Shown: in pieces, positions 1 through 8,291 of the stretch
Position numbering within the stretch: the first letter of the stretch is position 1
Layout: every line of letters starts with the position of its first letter
Assembly: GCF_014207745.1 (NCBI RefSeq)
Contig: NZ_JACHJB010000002.1
Coordinates: forward strand, 2,480,001 to 2,544,000
DNA length: 64,000 bases
Direction of reading: 5' to 3'
Source of the DNA: Nonomuraea muscovyensis
Lineage (GTDB): Bacteria > Actinomycetota > Actinomycetes > Streptosporangiales > Streptosporangiaceae
The notes under the pieces: model-generated
Seen by the model: the letters and a program-made list of their open reading frames with translations, nothing else
What the model was told of the DNA's origin: nothing
Database searches by the model: none
Program-made: the position numbers and the translations under genes

Positions 1-1120
1 TCTCCGGCTCGCGCATGCCGCGCGAGGTGACCGACGGCGTGCCGATGCGGATGCCGGACGGGTCGAACGGCTTGCGGGTGTCGAACGGCACCGCGTTGTA
101 GTTGGTCTCCAGGCCGGCCCGGTCGAGCGCCTGGGCGGCGGGCTTGCCGCCGATGCCCTTGGGCGTGAGGTCGACGAGGATCAGGTGGTTGTCGGTGCCG
201 CCGGACACCAGGTCGAAGCCGCGGCTCGCGAGCTCCTCGGCCAGCGCCTTGGCGTTGGCCACCACCTGGTGGGCGTAGGCCTTGAAGTCGTCCGTCGAGG
301 CCTCGTGCAGGGCCACGGCGATGGCGGCGGTGGTGTGGTTGTGCGGGCCGCCCTGCAGGCCGGGGAAGACGGCCTTGTTGAGCGCGGTGGCGTGCTCGTC
401 GGTCGTCGCCATCAGCATGGCGCCGCGCGGGCCGCGCAGCGTCTTGTGGGTGGTGGTGGAGATGACGTCGGCGTGGCCCACCGGCGACGGGTGCGCACCG
501 CCCGCGACCAGGCCCGCGATGTGCGCGATGTCGGCCGCGAGCACGGCGTCCACCTCGCGGGCGATCGAGGCGAAGCCCTCGAAGTCGATCGTGCGCGGGA
601 TCGCCGTGCCACCGCAGAAGATCACCTTGGGCCGGTGCTCCAGAGCCAGCTCGCGCACCTCGTCGAGGTCGACGCGGCCGGTGTCCTTGCGCACGCCGTA
701 GCGGACCGGGTTGAACCACTTGCCGGTGGCCGAGACGGACCAGCCGTGGGTGAGGTGACCGCCGAACGGCAGGCCCATGCCCATCACGGTGTCGCCGGGC
801 TGCATGAACGCCAGGTAGATGGCGAGGTTGGCCGGCGAGCCGGAGTAGGGTTGGACGTTGGCGTGGTTGACGCCGAACAGCGCCTTGGCCCGCTCGATCG
901 CGAGGGTCTCGATCTGGTCGATGACCTGCTGGCCCTCGTAGTAGCGCTTGCCCGCGTAGCCCTCGGAGTACTTGTTCGTCAGGACCGTGCCGGTGGCCTC
1001 GAGGACCGCCTTGGAGACGTAGTTCTCCGAAGCGATCAGCTTGACGGTGTCGGCCTGGCGACGCTCTTCGGCCTGGATGAGCTCGGCGATCTGCGGGTCG
1101 ACGCTAGCGAGAGAACTCAT
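1..1120 (-). CDS. glyA: Serine hydroxymethyltransferase, C-terminus cut by window edge
   Basis: PLP enzyme that interconverts serine and glycine while loading one-carbon units on tetrahydrofolate in the cytoplasm. About 373 codons are visible from the ATG at 1118-1120 (MSSLASVDPQIAEL). The last roughly 45-50 residues lie beyond position 1. Family hallmarks are the N-terminal KLIASENYVS and YAEG-like NKYSEGYAG stretches, and the STTTHKTLRGPRG block holding the PLP lysine. A ZTP riboswitch lies just upstream, so expression should follow folate and purine one-carbon status. The call is secure. Only the missing C-terminus is unseen. Confidence 0.96.
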   Translation of the reverse strand, partial: MSSLASVDPQIAELIQAEERRQADTVKLIASENYVSKAVLEATGTVLTNKYSEGYAGKRYYEGQQVIDQIETLAIERAKALFGVNHANVQPYSGSPANLAIYLAFMQPGDTVMGMGLPFGGHLTHGWSVSATGKWFNPVRYGVRKDTGRVDLDEVRELALEHRPKVIFCGGTAIPRTIDFEGFASIAREVDAVLAADIAHIAGLVAGGAHPSPVGHADVISTTTHKTLRGPRGAMLMATTDEHATALNKAVFPGLQGGPHNHTTAAIAVALHEASTDDFKAYAHQVVANAKALAEELASRGFDLVSGGTDNHLILVDLTPKGIGGKPAAQALDRAGLETNYNAVPFDTRKPFDPSGIRIGTPSVTSRGMREPE

Positions 1121-1150
1121 GACTCTCCTGTCATCATTGACATGGCGAAG

Positions 1151-1229
1151 ACCCAGGCGCACGGCCTCCGCTCCTTTCGCTCCCTGGTGGTGGTCCACCT
1201 TCATGCGCCAGTCGCGTCGCTTCCGACCC
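1151..1229 (-). promoter_or_regulatory. ZTP (pfl-motif) riboswitch upstream of glyA
   Basis: Read on the minus strand, the leader shows the ZTP-riboswitch elements in order: GACTGGCG (complement of 1206-1213), a GGTGG/CCACC hairpin (1195-1199 with 1186-1190), GGGAGCG (1178-1184), then GCGCCTGGGT (1151-1160). GGCGC of the first element can pair with GCGCC of the last, which is the expected pseudoknot. The class senses ZTP/ZMP, which accumulates when 10-formyl-THF is low, and switches on one-carbon genes such as glyA. The match is by eye to the known consensus. No covariance model was run. Confidence 0.85.
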
Positions 1230-1250
1230 TATCGGAAGTGGTGGGCCGGC

Positions 1251-2198
1251 TCACTTCGGCATCACGACCGGCAGCCGGCCGACCCCCGGCCACAGCCGGT
1301 CCACCTCGGCGTTCAGGATGGCCCCGATGAGCACGGCCAGGGCGGTGATGTACAGCCACAGCAGCAGGGCGATCGGCGCGGCCAGCGAGCCGTACACCGA
1401 CACGGGCGAGAACCACGCGGCGAGGACGGCGCGCAGCACGGCGGCGCAGGCGATCCACAGCATCAGCGCCAGGATCGCCCCGGGCAGCTCCCGGAACCAC
1501 CTGGTGCGCAGCGGCACGCTCACGTGGTAGAGCACGGTGAGGAACAGCACCGACCCGATGATCACGACCGGCCAGTAGAGCAGGTCGATCATGACGCCGT
1601 ACTCGCCGGGCAGGGCGTCCTTGAGCAGCGTGGGCCCGATGACGAGGATCGGCATGACGATGATGCCGACGACGAGCCCCACCACGTACAGGCCGAACGA
1701 CATCAGCCGGGTGCGGACGATGCCACGCTCCTCGCCCAGCCCGTAGGCGACGGAGATGAGGTCGACGTACACGTAGAGGGCCCGCGAACCCGACCACAGC
1801 GACAGCAGGAAGCCCAGCGAGATGATCGACACCTTGCTGGCGTCGTCTCTCAGCACGTCGTTGATGAGCGGGTCGACCACGGTGATGATCGTGTCCTGCG
1901 TGAACAGCACGCCCGCCTGGTCGATCACCCACCGGTGGACCTCTTCGACGCGGTCCTTGCCGAGCCAGGTGCCCAGCTTGGCCAGCACGCCGATGAGGCC
2001 CAGCACGAAGGGCGGCAGCGACAGCAGGGCGAAGAACGCCGCCTCGCCCGCCAGGCCCGTCACCCGGTAGGTGACGCCGGCGTTGGTGGCCGCGCGCAGG
2101 ATCGCGAAGTGCTTGGTGTCGCACACCCAGTTGAGGCCGGCCCGCACATTGGCGGCGAGCCGCCTCTTCGGCCGCACGGGAGCGTCGGTGGACGTCAT
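1251..2198 (-). CDS. YihY/BrkB family inner-membrane protein
   Basis: Integral membrane protein of 315 residues, usual for the YihY/virulence-factor-BrkB family. Several hydrophobic helices start near residue 45 (GEAAFFALLSLPPFVLGLIG) and continue through the C-terminal half (LLWLYITALAVLIGAIL). The GEAAFFALLSLPPF stretch corresponds to the family's conserved first-helix motif. The biochemical role of the family is unsettled, and the old label ribonuclease BN for YihY is wrong. The ATG at 2196-2198 is chosen because it starts the N-terminal cytoplasmic tail. Its 3' end lies about 20 bp upstream of the glyA riboswitch, so the glyA promoter must lie in or next to this gene. Confidence 0.9.
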   Translation of the reverse strand: MTSTDAPVRPKRRLAANVRAGLNWVCDTKHFAILRAATNAGVTYRVTGLAGEAAFFALLSLPPFVLGLIGVLAKLGTWLGKDRVEEVHRWVIDQAGVLFTQDTIITVVDPLINDVLRDDASKVSIISLGFLLSLWSGSRALYVYVDLISVAYGLGEERGIVRTRLMSFGLYVVGLVVGIIVMPILVIGPTLLKDALPGEYGVMIDLLYWPVVIIGSVLFLTVLYHVSVPLRTRWFRELPGAILALMLWIACAAVLRAVLAAWFSPVSVYGSLAAPIALLLWLYITALAVLIGAILNAEVDRLWPGVGRLPVVMPK

Positions 2199-2343
2199 GG
2201 CATCCAGGTGTTCTCGCAGAAACGTTCAGCACAGCTTACGTCCGCAGTGCACTACCCTGCCCCGTCTCCGCCATGCGGGACCGCTGCCGCTTCCCCTCGG
2301 CCCGCCGCGCCGTGACAATCTCCTCAGCGGAAAGGGAGGTCCG

Positions 2344-3771
2344 GTGCGCAGACGTCTGCTCGTGATCGTGATCGGCCTGGTCGCCGGGCTGGTGGCGGCG
2401 CTCGGGCTGCCACTGGCCGTGGCGGGCGCCGACCAGGCGTCGCAGGAGCTGTTCATCAGCCGGGCCGACGACACGGCGCGGTTCGCGGACGTGGCCGAGG
2501 CGGCGCTGTCCACCGGCCGGACCCGGCGCCTGACGGCCGACCTGCTGCGCTACGACGCGCTGTACGACACCCCGGTGATGGTGGTGAACTCCGACGGTCA
2601 GGTGGTGGCCTCCTCCCGCGAGGGGATGTCCCCGGAGCAGGACGAGGTGCGCCTCCCGCTGCTGCGGGGGCTCGCCGGGCGGCCGCCGCAGCGGCCGCAC
2701 GTGCTGTGGCCGTGGGACGACCGGCCGTATGTGGTGGTCGAGCCGGTGGTGCGCGACGGCCGGGTGCTCGGCGCGGCCGTGACGATCTCGCCGACGGACC
2801 GGGCGCGCGACGAGGTCGCCGGGAGGCTCGCCTACCTCGCCCTCGGCGGTGTGGTGGCGCTGCTCGTGGTGGCGCTGGCGGTGGCGGTTCCGGTGGTGCG
2901 GTGGGTGCTGCGCCCGGTGCACGAGCTGGACGAGGCCGCGCACGCCGTGGGGTCCGGCCGGCACACCGCCCACGTGTCCGACCGGACCGGGCCGCCCGAG
3001 CTGCGGCGGCTGGCCGCGAGCTTCAACGTGATGGCCGACGGCGTCGCCGCCGCCGTGCTCAAGCAGCAGGCGTTCGTCGCCCAGGCCTCGCACCAGCTCC
3101 GCAACCCGCTCACGGCGCTGCGGCTGCGCGTGGAGAACGCCGAGTCCACCATCTCCGACCCGCACGGGCGGGAGGAGCTGCGGCTCGCCCTGGAGGAGGC
3201 CGACCGGCTCGGCGAGAGCGTGGACGCGTTGCTGCAGCTCGCCCGGGCCGAGTCCACGCACGAGGAGCCCGGCCCGCTCGACGTGTCGGCCGCCGTGCAC
3301 CGGCGCGCGGTGGCGTGGCGGGCCGCCTACGACAGCTCGGCGACGCCGCTGGCGGTGGACGTGCCGGAGGGGCTGACCGTCACCGGTGTGCCCGACCTGC
3401 TCGACCACGCCCTGGACGCGCTGCTCGACAACGCGCTGAAGTTCGGGCAGGGCAGCCCGGTGGAGGTGACGGCCCGCCTTCGGGGCGAGGCGGTGGAGAT
3501 CCGGGTCCGGGACGGCGGGCCGGGGCTGCCCGCCGGCGAGCTGGCCCGCGCGGGCGACAGGTTCTGGCGCAGCCCGCGGCATCAGAACGTGCCCGGCACG
3601 GGCCTCGGCCTGGCGATCACCCGGACCCTGGCCGAGCGGAGCGGCGGGTCGATGACGCTGGCGACGGCCCGGCCCCACGGGCTGGAGGTGCTCCTCACGC
3701 TGCCCGTCAGCGGTGCGCCGAGCGGTACCAGCGCGCCGCGCCCTGGTGCAGCTCCAGCGGGAACGTCATGA
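2344..3771 (+). CDS. Sensor histidine kinase (TctE-like architecture)
   Basis: Membrane histidine kinase of 475 residues. In order: an N-terminal TM helix (about residues 5-28), an extracytoplasmic sensor of about 130 residues, a second TM helix (LAYLALGGVVALLVVALAVA), a HAMP linker, a HisKA domain with phospho-acceptor His250 in QASHQLRNPLTALRLR, and an ATPase domain with N box DALLDNALKFG and G boxes DGGPGLP and GTGLGLAI. GTG 2344 is chosen because GGGAGG sits 5 nt upstream; in-frame codons further upstream would overrun the divergent promoter region. Its 3' end overlaps the convergent TAXI gene by 65 bp. It is the likely partner of the response regulator at 4668-5324, in the style of TctD/TctE. 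Pairing is inferred from position. Confidence 0.92.
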   Translation: MRRRLLVIVIGLVAGLVAALGLPLAVAGADQASQELFISRADDTARFADVAEAALSTGRTRRLTADLLRYDALYDTPVMVVNSDGQVVASSREGMSPEQDEVRLPLLRGLAGRPPQRPHVLWPWDDRPYVVVEPVVRDGRVLGAAVTISPTDRARDEVAGRLAYLALGGVVALLVVALAVAVPVVRWVLRPVHELDEAAHAVGSGRHTAHVSDRTGPPELRRLAASFNVMADGVAAAVLKQQAFVAQASHQLRNPLTALRLRVENAESTISDPHGREELRLALEEADRLGESVDALLQLARAESTHEEPGPLDVSAAVHRRAVAWRAAYDSSATPLAVDVPEGLTVTGVPDLLDHALDALLDNALKFGQGSPVEVTARLRGEAVEIRVRDGGPGLPAGELARAGDRFWRSPRHQNVPGTGLGLAITRTLAERSGGSMTLATARPHGLEVLLTLPVSGAPSGTSAPRPGAAPAGTS

Positions 3772-4666
3772 TCGCCGAGCCGGGGTCGAGGCGGCGGGCC
3801 TCGGGATGGACCTCGGCGAGCCGGGGCTGGCCCTCGAAGAGCAGCCGGGTGAGCCAGTAGGCCGTGGCCGGCGGCAGGTCGCGCCGGGCGACGAGGTAGG
3901 TGGGCACGCTCACGGTCGTCACCGCGTTGGACAGCCCGTAGACGGAGGCGGGCACGGTGGTCCTGGTGTAGAGGTCGCCGTACTCGCGGACCAGCGGCTC
4001 GATCGTGGAGCCGAGGTCGATCAGCCGCATGTCCGTTCCGCGGCGCAGGTCGGTGATGGCGGCGCTGGGCAGCCCCCCGCTCCAGAAGAACGCGTCGATC
4101 TCCCGGGCCGCGAGCGCCCGGGCCGAGGCGACGACGTCGAGACGGCGCAGCTCGACGTCGTCGGTGAGCCCGGCGACGCGCAGGATGCGCTCGCCGGCGA
4201 CCGCCGTGCCCGACCCTTCGCCGCCGACCGAGACGCGCCGCCCCCTGAGGTCCTTGACCTTGCGGATGGGCCCGTCGTCGCGCACGACGAGCTGGACGTA
4301 GTTGTCGTACAGCCGGGCCAGGGCGACGACGGGGCGCGGCGTGCCGAACTCCTCCCGGCCGGCGAGGGCGTCGGCCGCCACGTCGGCGAGCGTGAACCCC
4401 GTCTCCGCGCGGCCGGACACGACCCTCTCGATGTTGTCCACGCTGCCGCCCGAGGGCAGGACCTCGGCGTCAGCGGGGAACCGCTCGCCGAGCACCCGGG
4501 CGTACGCCGAGCCGTACACCTCGTAGACGCCGCCCTCGGCGCCCGTGGCGATCCTGACGGGGCCCTCCGGGACGGCCGGCACGTCGGCGGCGGCGCACCC
4601 GCTCGCCGGCAGCACGGTCACGAGCACGGCCATGAGGAGGAGCCGGAGCGGCCGCAGTCGCGTCAT
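3707..4666 (-). CDS. TAXI-family solute-binding lipoprotein (orphan, with signalling genes)
   Basis: Extracytoplasmic binding protein of 319 residues of the TRAP-associated TAXI family. A lipobox ends PASGC at Cys24 after a hydrophobic signal, so it should be anchored to the outer face of the membrane. Family features include RIATGAEGGVYEVYG near the mature N-terminus, SGGSVDNIERVVSG, GFTLADVAADA and FFWSGGLPSAAI. It is a paralogue of the TAXI protein at 10319-11293. It starts 1 nt after the response-regulator stop codon, so it is the last gene of the kinase-regulator operon and has no permease beside it. That suggests a role as ligand sensor rather than transporter subunit, which is inference. 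Confidence 0.9.
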   Translation of the reverse strand: MTRLRPLRLLLMAVLVTVLPASGCAAADVPAVPEGPVRIATGAEGGVYEVYGSAYARVLGERFPADAEVLPSGGSVDNIERVVSGRAETGFTLADVAADALAGREEFGTPRPVVALARLYDNYVQLVVRDDGPIRKVKDLRGRRVSVGGEGSGTAVAGERILRVAGLTDDVELRRLDVVASARALAAREIDAFFWSGGLPSAAITDLRRGTDMRLIDLGSTIEPLVREYGDLYTRTTVPASVYGLSNAVTTVSVPTYLVARRDLPPATAYWLTRLLFEGQPRLAEVHPEARRLDPGSAIMTFPLELHQGAARWYRSAHR

Positions 4667-4667
4667 G

Positions 4668-5324
4668 TCAGGCGGCCGTGGCCAGCCGGTAGCCGACGCC
4701 GCGGACGGTCTCGATCACGACGGGCTCGCCGAGCTTGGCGCGCAGGGTCGCCATGTGCACGTCGAGGGTGCGGCCCGCGCCCGGCCAGGCCGTGCCCCAG
4801 ACCTCGATGAGCAGGCGTTCGCGTGGCACGACGACGCCCGGGTCGCGGGCCAGGCAGGCGAGCAGGTCGAACTCCTTGCGGGTCAGCACCACCGCCTCCT
4901 CCTTGCGGCTGACGGTGTGGGCGGCCAGGTCGACGCGCAGGTCGCCGATCTGCGCGGCGGGGCGCGGGGCGGGCCGCACCCGGCGCATCACGGCCTCCAT
5001 GCGGGCCACCAGCTCGGCCATCGAGAACGGCTTGACCAGGTAGTCGTCGGCTCCGGAGCGCAGCCCGGCGACGCGGTCGCGTTCCTCGCCCCGGGCGGTG
5101 ACGGCGATGATGGCGACCTCGGCGCCGTCGCGGCGCAGCCTCCTGCACAGGTCGAGCCCGTCGCCGTCGGGCAGGTTGAGGTCGAGCAGGATCATGTCGA
5201 CGGGGGGCGCGGCCAGCGCCTCGGCCGCGCCTGCGGCGCGGTGCACCTCGAACCCGTGGCGGCACAGCGCCGCGTCAAGGGCGGCGGCGACTCGGGAGTC
5301 GTCTTCCACGACAAGCACGCGCAT
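4668..5324 (-). CDS. OmpR/TctD-type response regulator
   Basis: Two-component response regulator of 218 residues. The receiver domain has acidic residues E7-D9 (VVEDD), phospho-acceptor Asp48 (ILLDLNLPDGDG), and the conserved lysine in YLVKPFS. The C-terminal winged helix ends with RTLDVHMATLRAKLGEP and TVRGVGYRLA, typical of OmpR-like DNA binding. ATG 5324 (MRVLVVEDD) is preferred over an in-frame upstream codon because the receiver domain begins immediately. The kinase stop codon lies 4 nt upstream and the TAXI gene 1 nt downstream, so the three genes are almost certainly one operon. Plausible target: the TRAP operon at 8292-11293. Confidence 0.93.
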   Translation of the reverse strand: MRVLVVEDDSRVAAALDAALCRHGFEVHRAAGAAEALAAPPVDMILLDLNLPDGDGLDLCRRLRRDGAEVAIIAVTARGEERDRVAGLRSGADDYLVKPFSMAELVARMEAVMRRVRPAPRPAAQIGDLRVDLAAHTVSRKEEAVVLTRKEFDLLACLARDPGVVVPRERLLIEVWGTAWPGAGRTLDVHMATLRAKLGEPVVIETVRGVGYRLATAA

Positions 5325-5328
5325 GATC

Positions 5329-8034
5329 TCACGCCTGGGTTCGGCTGCTGGGGCGCATCCCATCGTGCCATGGACCGCCGTCGCCGTCTTCGGTCCCGTA
5401 CCCGCCGATGTCCCGTACGGGTCCCCCGGGGTCCGTCGTGGGGCCGGTCGTGGGGCCGGTCGTGGGGCCGGTCGCGGGGCCGGTCGCGGGGTCCGTCGTG
5501 CCCAGGAGGTCGGCGACCTGGAGGCCGAGCCGGCCGGCCTCGTAGGCGACGTCCCCGTAGTCGGTGTCGCCGCGGGTCAGGACGCCCAGCAGGACGGGAC
5601 CGGCGGCGAAGGCCAGGAGGGCGCCCTCGTCCATGTCCACCGCGGTCTGGCGGACGTGACCGGTCGCCAGCGAGCGGGCGGTGCCGGCGCTCAGCCCGGC
5701 GATGCCCGCCACGGCCGCGGCCAGGTGGACGGAGCGCTCCCGGGACAGCGCGCCGGAGGAGGCGAGGGCGACCCCGTCGGCGGAGACGGCGACGGCGTGG
5801 GCCACGCCGGGCACCTGGTTGGTGAACCGGGTCAGCAGCCAGCCGAGCCGGTCGGCCAGCATCCCGGCCTCGTGGCCGCCGGCGGTCGCCGCCGAGCGCC
5901 CCCTGAGCACCCCCGCCACCTCGTGACCGCCGGGCGCCTCGGGTTCCGCCGGCATCGCGGCGGGAAGACCCCCGGGCGCCCCGGCCCCGAGGCTCCCGAA
6001 CGTCCCGGTCCCGTGGCCGCCGGGCGTCCCGACCGCGCCCGGGCCGCCCGCGGTCCCCGTCCCGGCCCGGCGGGACGTGGCCGCGAGGAGCGGGGGCGGG
6101 ATCAGGACGGTGGCGATGACGCCCCGGCCCCGGCTGGACAGCCGGACCGTGACCCCGTGACGGTCCGCCAGCCGGGCGACCACGAGCAGCCCCATGGTGC
6201 CGCCCAGCCCGGCCACCGGGGCGTCGGGCCGCGCGAGGCGGGTGTTGGCCTGGTCGAGCGCCACGGGGTCCATGCCGGTGCCCTGGTCCTGGATGGTCAC
6301 GGTGCACCCGTCACCGGAGGTGTAGGCGCGGACCACGACCGGGGTGTCGGGCGGCGAGTGGTGCGTGGCGTTCTCCAGCAGCTCGGCGATCAGGTGCACC
6401 AGGTCGCCGACGGCCTCCGCGGCGACCGGCGTCCCGGCCAGGGCGATGGGCTGGATCCGCCGGTACTCCTCGATCTCGGCCAGGGCGCCGCGGACGACGT
6501 CGTACAGCGGCACGGCCGACCCGAACCTGCGGACCGGCTCGCCGCCCGCCAGCACGAGCAGGCTCTCGTCGTTGCGGCGCATCCGCGCCGCCAGGTGGTC
6601 GAGCTGGTAGAGCCAGCCGAGCGTGTCGGGATCGGTCTCGCCGGCCTCCAGCCGGTCGATGAGGTCGAGCTGACGGGCGACCAGCGTCTGGCCGCGCCGG
6701 GCCATCGCCTCGAACACGGCCGCCGAGTCCCGGCGCAGCAGCGCCTGCCCGGTGGCCAGGTCGAGCGCGCGGGCGTGCACGACGGTCAGCGCGCTGCCCA
6801 CGTCGCCGATCTCGTCGGGGCCGTGCTGCTCGCCGAGGGCGTGCCGGGCGAGCTGGTCGGTACGGGCCGCGACGGGGTCGGGGGCGGCCCCGATGGCCTT
6901 GATGGCCTCGGGCAGCCGGACGTCGGCCAGGGCCAGCGCCGAGGCGCGCAGCCGCCTCAGCCGGCGGGCGAGATCCGCGGCGACCAGGGCCGTCACGCCG
7001 AGGGTGAGGGCGAGCGCGCCCGCCGTCAGCCCGATGGTGACCACGAGGCCGCGGCGGGCGTCGCCCAGCACCTCGGCGGCGGTCGCGTCGAGCCGTTCGG
7101 TGAGGTCGAGCTCGACGTCGTGCAACCGCTTGATCGTGTGCGAGGCGGCCACGTACCAGGCGTCGGCGTCGGCGATCAGCACCCGGCCGCTCGCGGGGTC
7201 CGTCCGGCCCGTCGCGGGGTCCTGCCCGCCCGTGGCGGCGCCGGTCCGGCCCAGGGTGCGCTCCATGGCGGCGCGGGTGGCGCGGGTGGCCTCGACGTCG
7301 GGCCCGGCGAACCGGGAGGCGAGCCGGCCGCGCGCCCAGGGGTCGGCCGCGGCCTCGAACCCCCGCAGGTGCGCCGCCTCGGTCGCCGCCAGCCGTACCA
7401 GCTCGCGGGCCTCGGCCGGCCGGAGCCGCCCACGCGTGAGCGCGCCGCGCAGCAGCTCGCGCTGCTCGGCGAGCGCGTGCTTGGCTCCGGCCAGCTCCGC
7501 GACGGCGTGGGCCTGGTTGGCCAGCCGCTGGTCGTCGATCTGGCGGGGCAGCGCGGTGGCGACGGTGAGCAGGGCGGTCACCGCGGCGCCGTAGCGGTCC
7601 TCGCCCGCGGCGTCCTGCGCGGCGCCGTCGCGGGTTTTGGCGAGCGCCTGCTCGGCGCCGCGCAGGGCGGCGGCGAGGCCGGGCGCGGCCTCCTGGGCGG
7701 TGCGGCCGGCCTCGGTGAAGGCCCGCCGCGCGGCGTCGGTGCGCTGCCGGGCGGCCGTCACCAGCACCCGGCCGCTGGTGCCACCGCGCGCCGTCAGCGC
7801 CTGCGCCTCCGCCTTCTCCCGTTCGAGCTGGTGCACCAGGCCGGAGGTGGCGGTGGACAGGGAGGCCAGGTCGCGGGTGCGCTGGCCGCCGTCGGCCACC
7901 CCCATGACGGTGCCGGCCTGCGTCACGGCGAAGGCGAGCAGCCCCAGGACGGGCAGCGCGACGAGGAGTCCGAGCCGCGCTCGTACCGTCCACCACCTCC
8001 AGGGACGCGGGGAGATCGGGACTTTGAGCGCCAT
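5329..8034 (-). CDS. NIT-domain histidine kinase fused to a roadblock/LC7 domain (CvnA-CvnB fusion)
   Basis: Protein of 901 residues. An N-terminal TM helix (LGLLVALPVLGLLAFAV) is followed by a nitrate/nitrite-sensing-like helical region to about residue 325, a second TM helix (about 331-352), a dimerisation region containing LDHLAARMRRNDESLLVLAG, and an ATPase domain (ELLENATHHS near 550, GGTMGLLVVARLADR near 611). A Gly/Pro linker leads to a roadblock/LC7-like domain (about 715-840) and a Pro/Thr/Gly tail. In actinobacterial conservons CvnA (kinase) and CvnB (roadblock) are separate genes followed by CvnC and CvnD. Here A and B are fused and no C or D follows. Instead an ordinary response regulator starts 4 nt after the stop. 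Confidence 0.9.
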   Translation of the reverse strand: MALKVPISPRPWRWWTVRARLGLLVALPVLGLLAFAVTQAGTVMGVADGGQRTRDLASLSTATSGLVHQLEREKAEAQALTARGGTSGRVLVTAARQRTDAARRAFTEAGRTAQEAAPGLAAALRGAEQALAKTRDGAAQDAAGEDRYGAAVTALLTVATALPRQIDDQRLANQAHAVAELAGAKHALAEQRELLRGALTRGRLRPAEARELVRLAATEAAHLRGFEAAADPWARGRLASRFAGPDVEATRATRAAMERTLGRTGAATGGQDPATGRTDPASGRVLIADADAWYVAASHTIKRLHDVELDLTERLDATAAEVLGDARRGLVVTIGLTAGALALTLGVTALVAADLARRLRRLRASALALADVRLPEAIKAIGAAPDPVAARTDQLARHALGEQHGPDEIGDVGSALTVVHARALDLATGQALLRRDSAAVFEAMARRGQTLVARQLDLIDRLEAGETDPDTLGWLYQLDHLAARMRRNDESLLVLAGGEPVRRFGSAVPLYDVVRGALAEIEEYRRIQPIALAGTPVAAEAVGDLVHLIAELLENATHHSPPDTPVVVRAYTSGDGCTVTIQDQGTGMDPVALDQANTRLARPDAPVAGLGGTMGLLVVARLADRHGVTVRLSSRGRGVIATVLIPPPLLAATSRRAGTGTAGGPGAVGTPGGHGTGTFGSLGAGAPGGLPAAMPAEPEAPGGHEVAGVLRGRSAATAGGHEAGMLADRLGWLLTRFTNQVPGVAHAVAVSADGVALASSGALSRERSVHLAAAVAGIAGLSAGTARSLATGHVRQTAVDMDEGALLAFAAGPVLLGVLTRGDTDYGDVAYEAGRLGLQVADLLGTTDPATGPATGPTTGPTTGPTTDPGGPVRDIGGYGTEDGDGGPWHDGMRPSSRTQA
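5434..5493. repeat. 12-bp in-frame tandem repeat in kinase C-terminal tail
   Basis: Five consecutive copies of a 12-mer close to GGTCGTGGGGCC (units start at 5434, 5446, 5458, 5470, 5482). The repeat is in frame in the kinase-roadblock gene and encodes repeated Gly-Pro-(Ala/Thr)-Thr in the disordered C-terminal tail. Because the period is a multiple of three, copy-number changes would only lengthen or shorten the tail. Confidence 0.85.
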
Positions 8035-8291
8035 GCTGACGTACCTCGGTTCGGGGAGTGCAGCGCCGCCCGGACCGCGTGCGCGGACGAGTGGCTTGCG
8101 CGCACCTTAGTGGCATGGGTCACATCACGAACATGGACGGACATCAGGATTTGATCTGCCCTTAACACAACCGCGCGGCTTTCCTAAGAGTTCATCAAAT
8201 AGAGGCGTCCGGACCTTCATGGGTGGGCCAGGTCACATCTACGTTTCACGCAACCGGCGGCCGGTGTGCCGCGGACGTGAGGAGGTTAGAG
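8035..8291. promoter_or_regulatory. Divergent control region between kinase operon and TRAP operon
   Basis: This 257-bp region separates the two divergent operons and must hold both promoters. A 9-bp direct repeat GGTCACATC occurs at 8118-8126 and 8231-8239, a candidate for regulator half-sites. The centre (about 8145-8205) is much more AT-rich than its surroundings. A clear GGAGG ribosome-binding site (8281-8285) precedes the GTG start at 8292. I could not assign -35/-10 boxes with confidence. Confidence 0.45.

Noticed and set aside
185-1330. Long open frames antisense to glyA
   Set aside because: High GC keeps alternative frames open; the minus strand encodes an unmistakable serine hydroxymethyltransferase.
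5098-8154. Long plus-strand frame opposite the kinase-roadblock gene
   Set aside because: Translation is Gly/Arg/His-rich without domains, while the minus strand has a complete NIT-kinase-roadblock protein.
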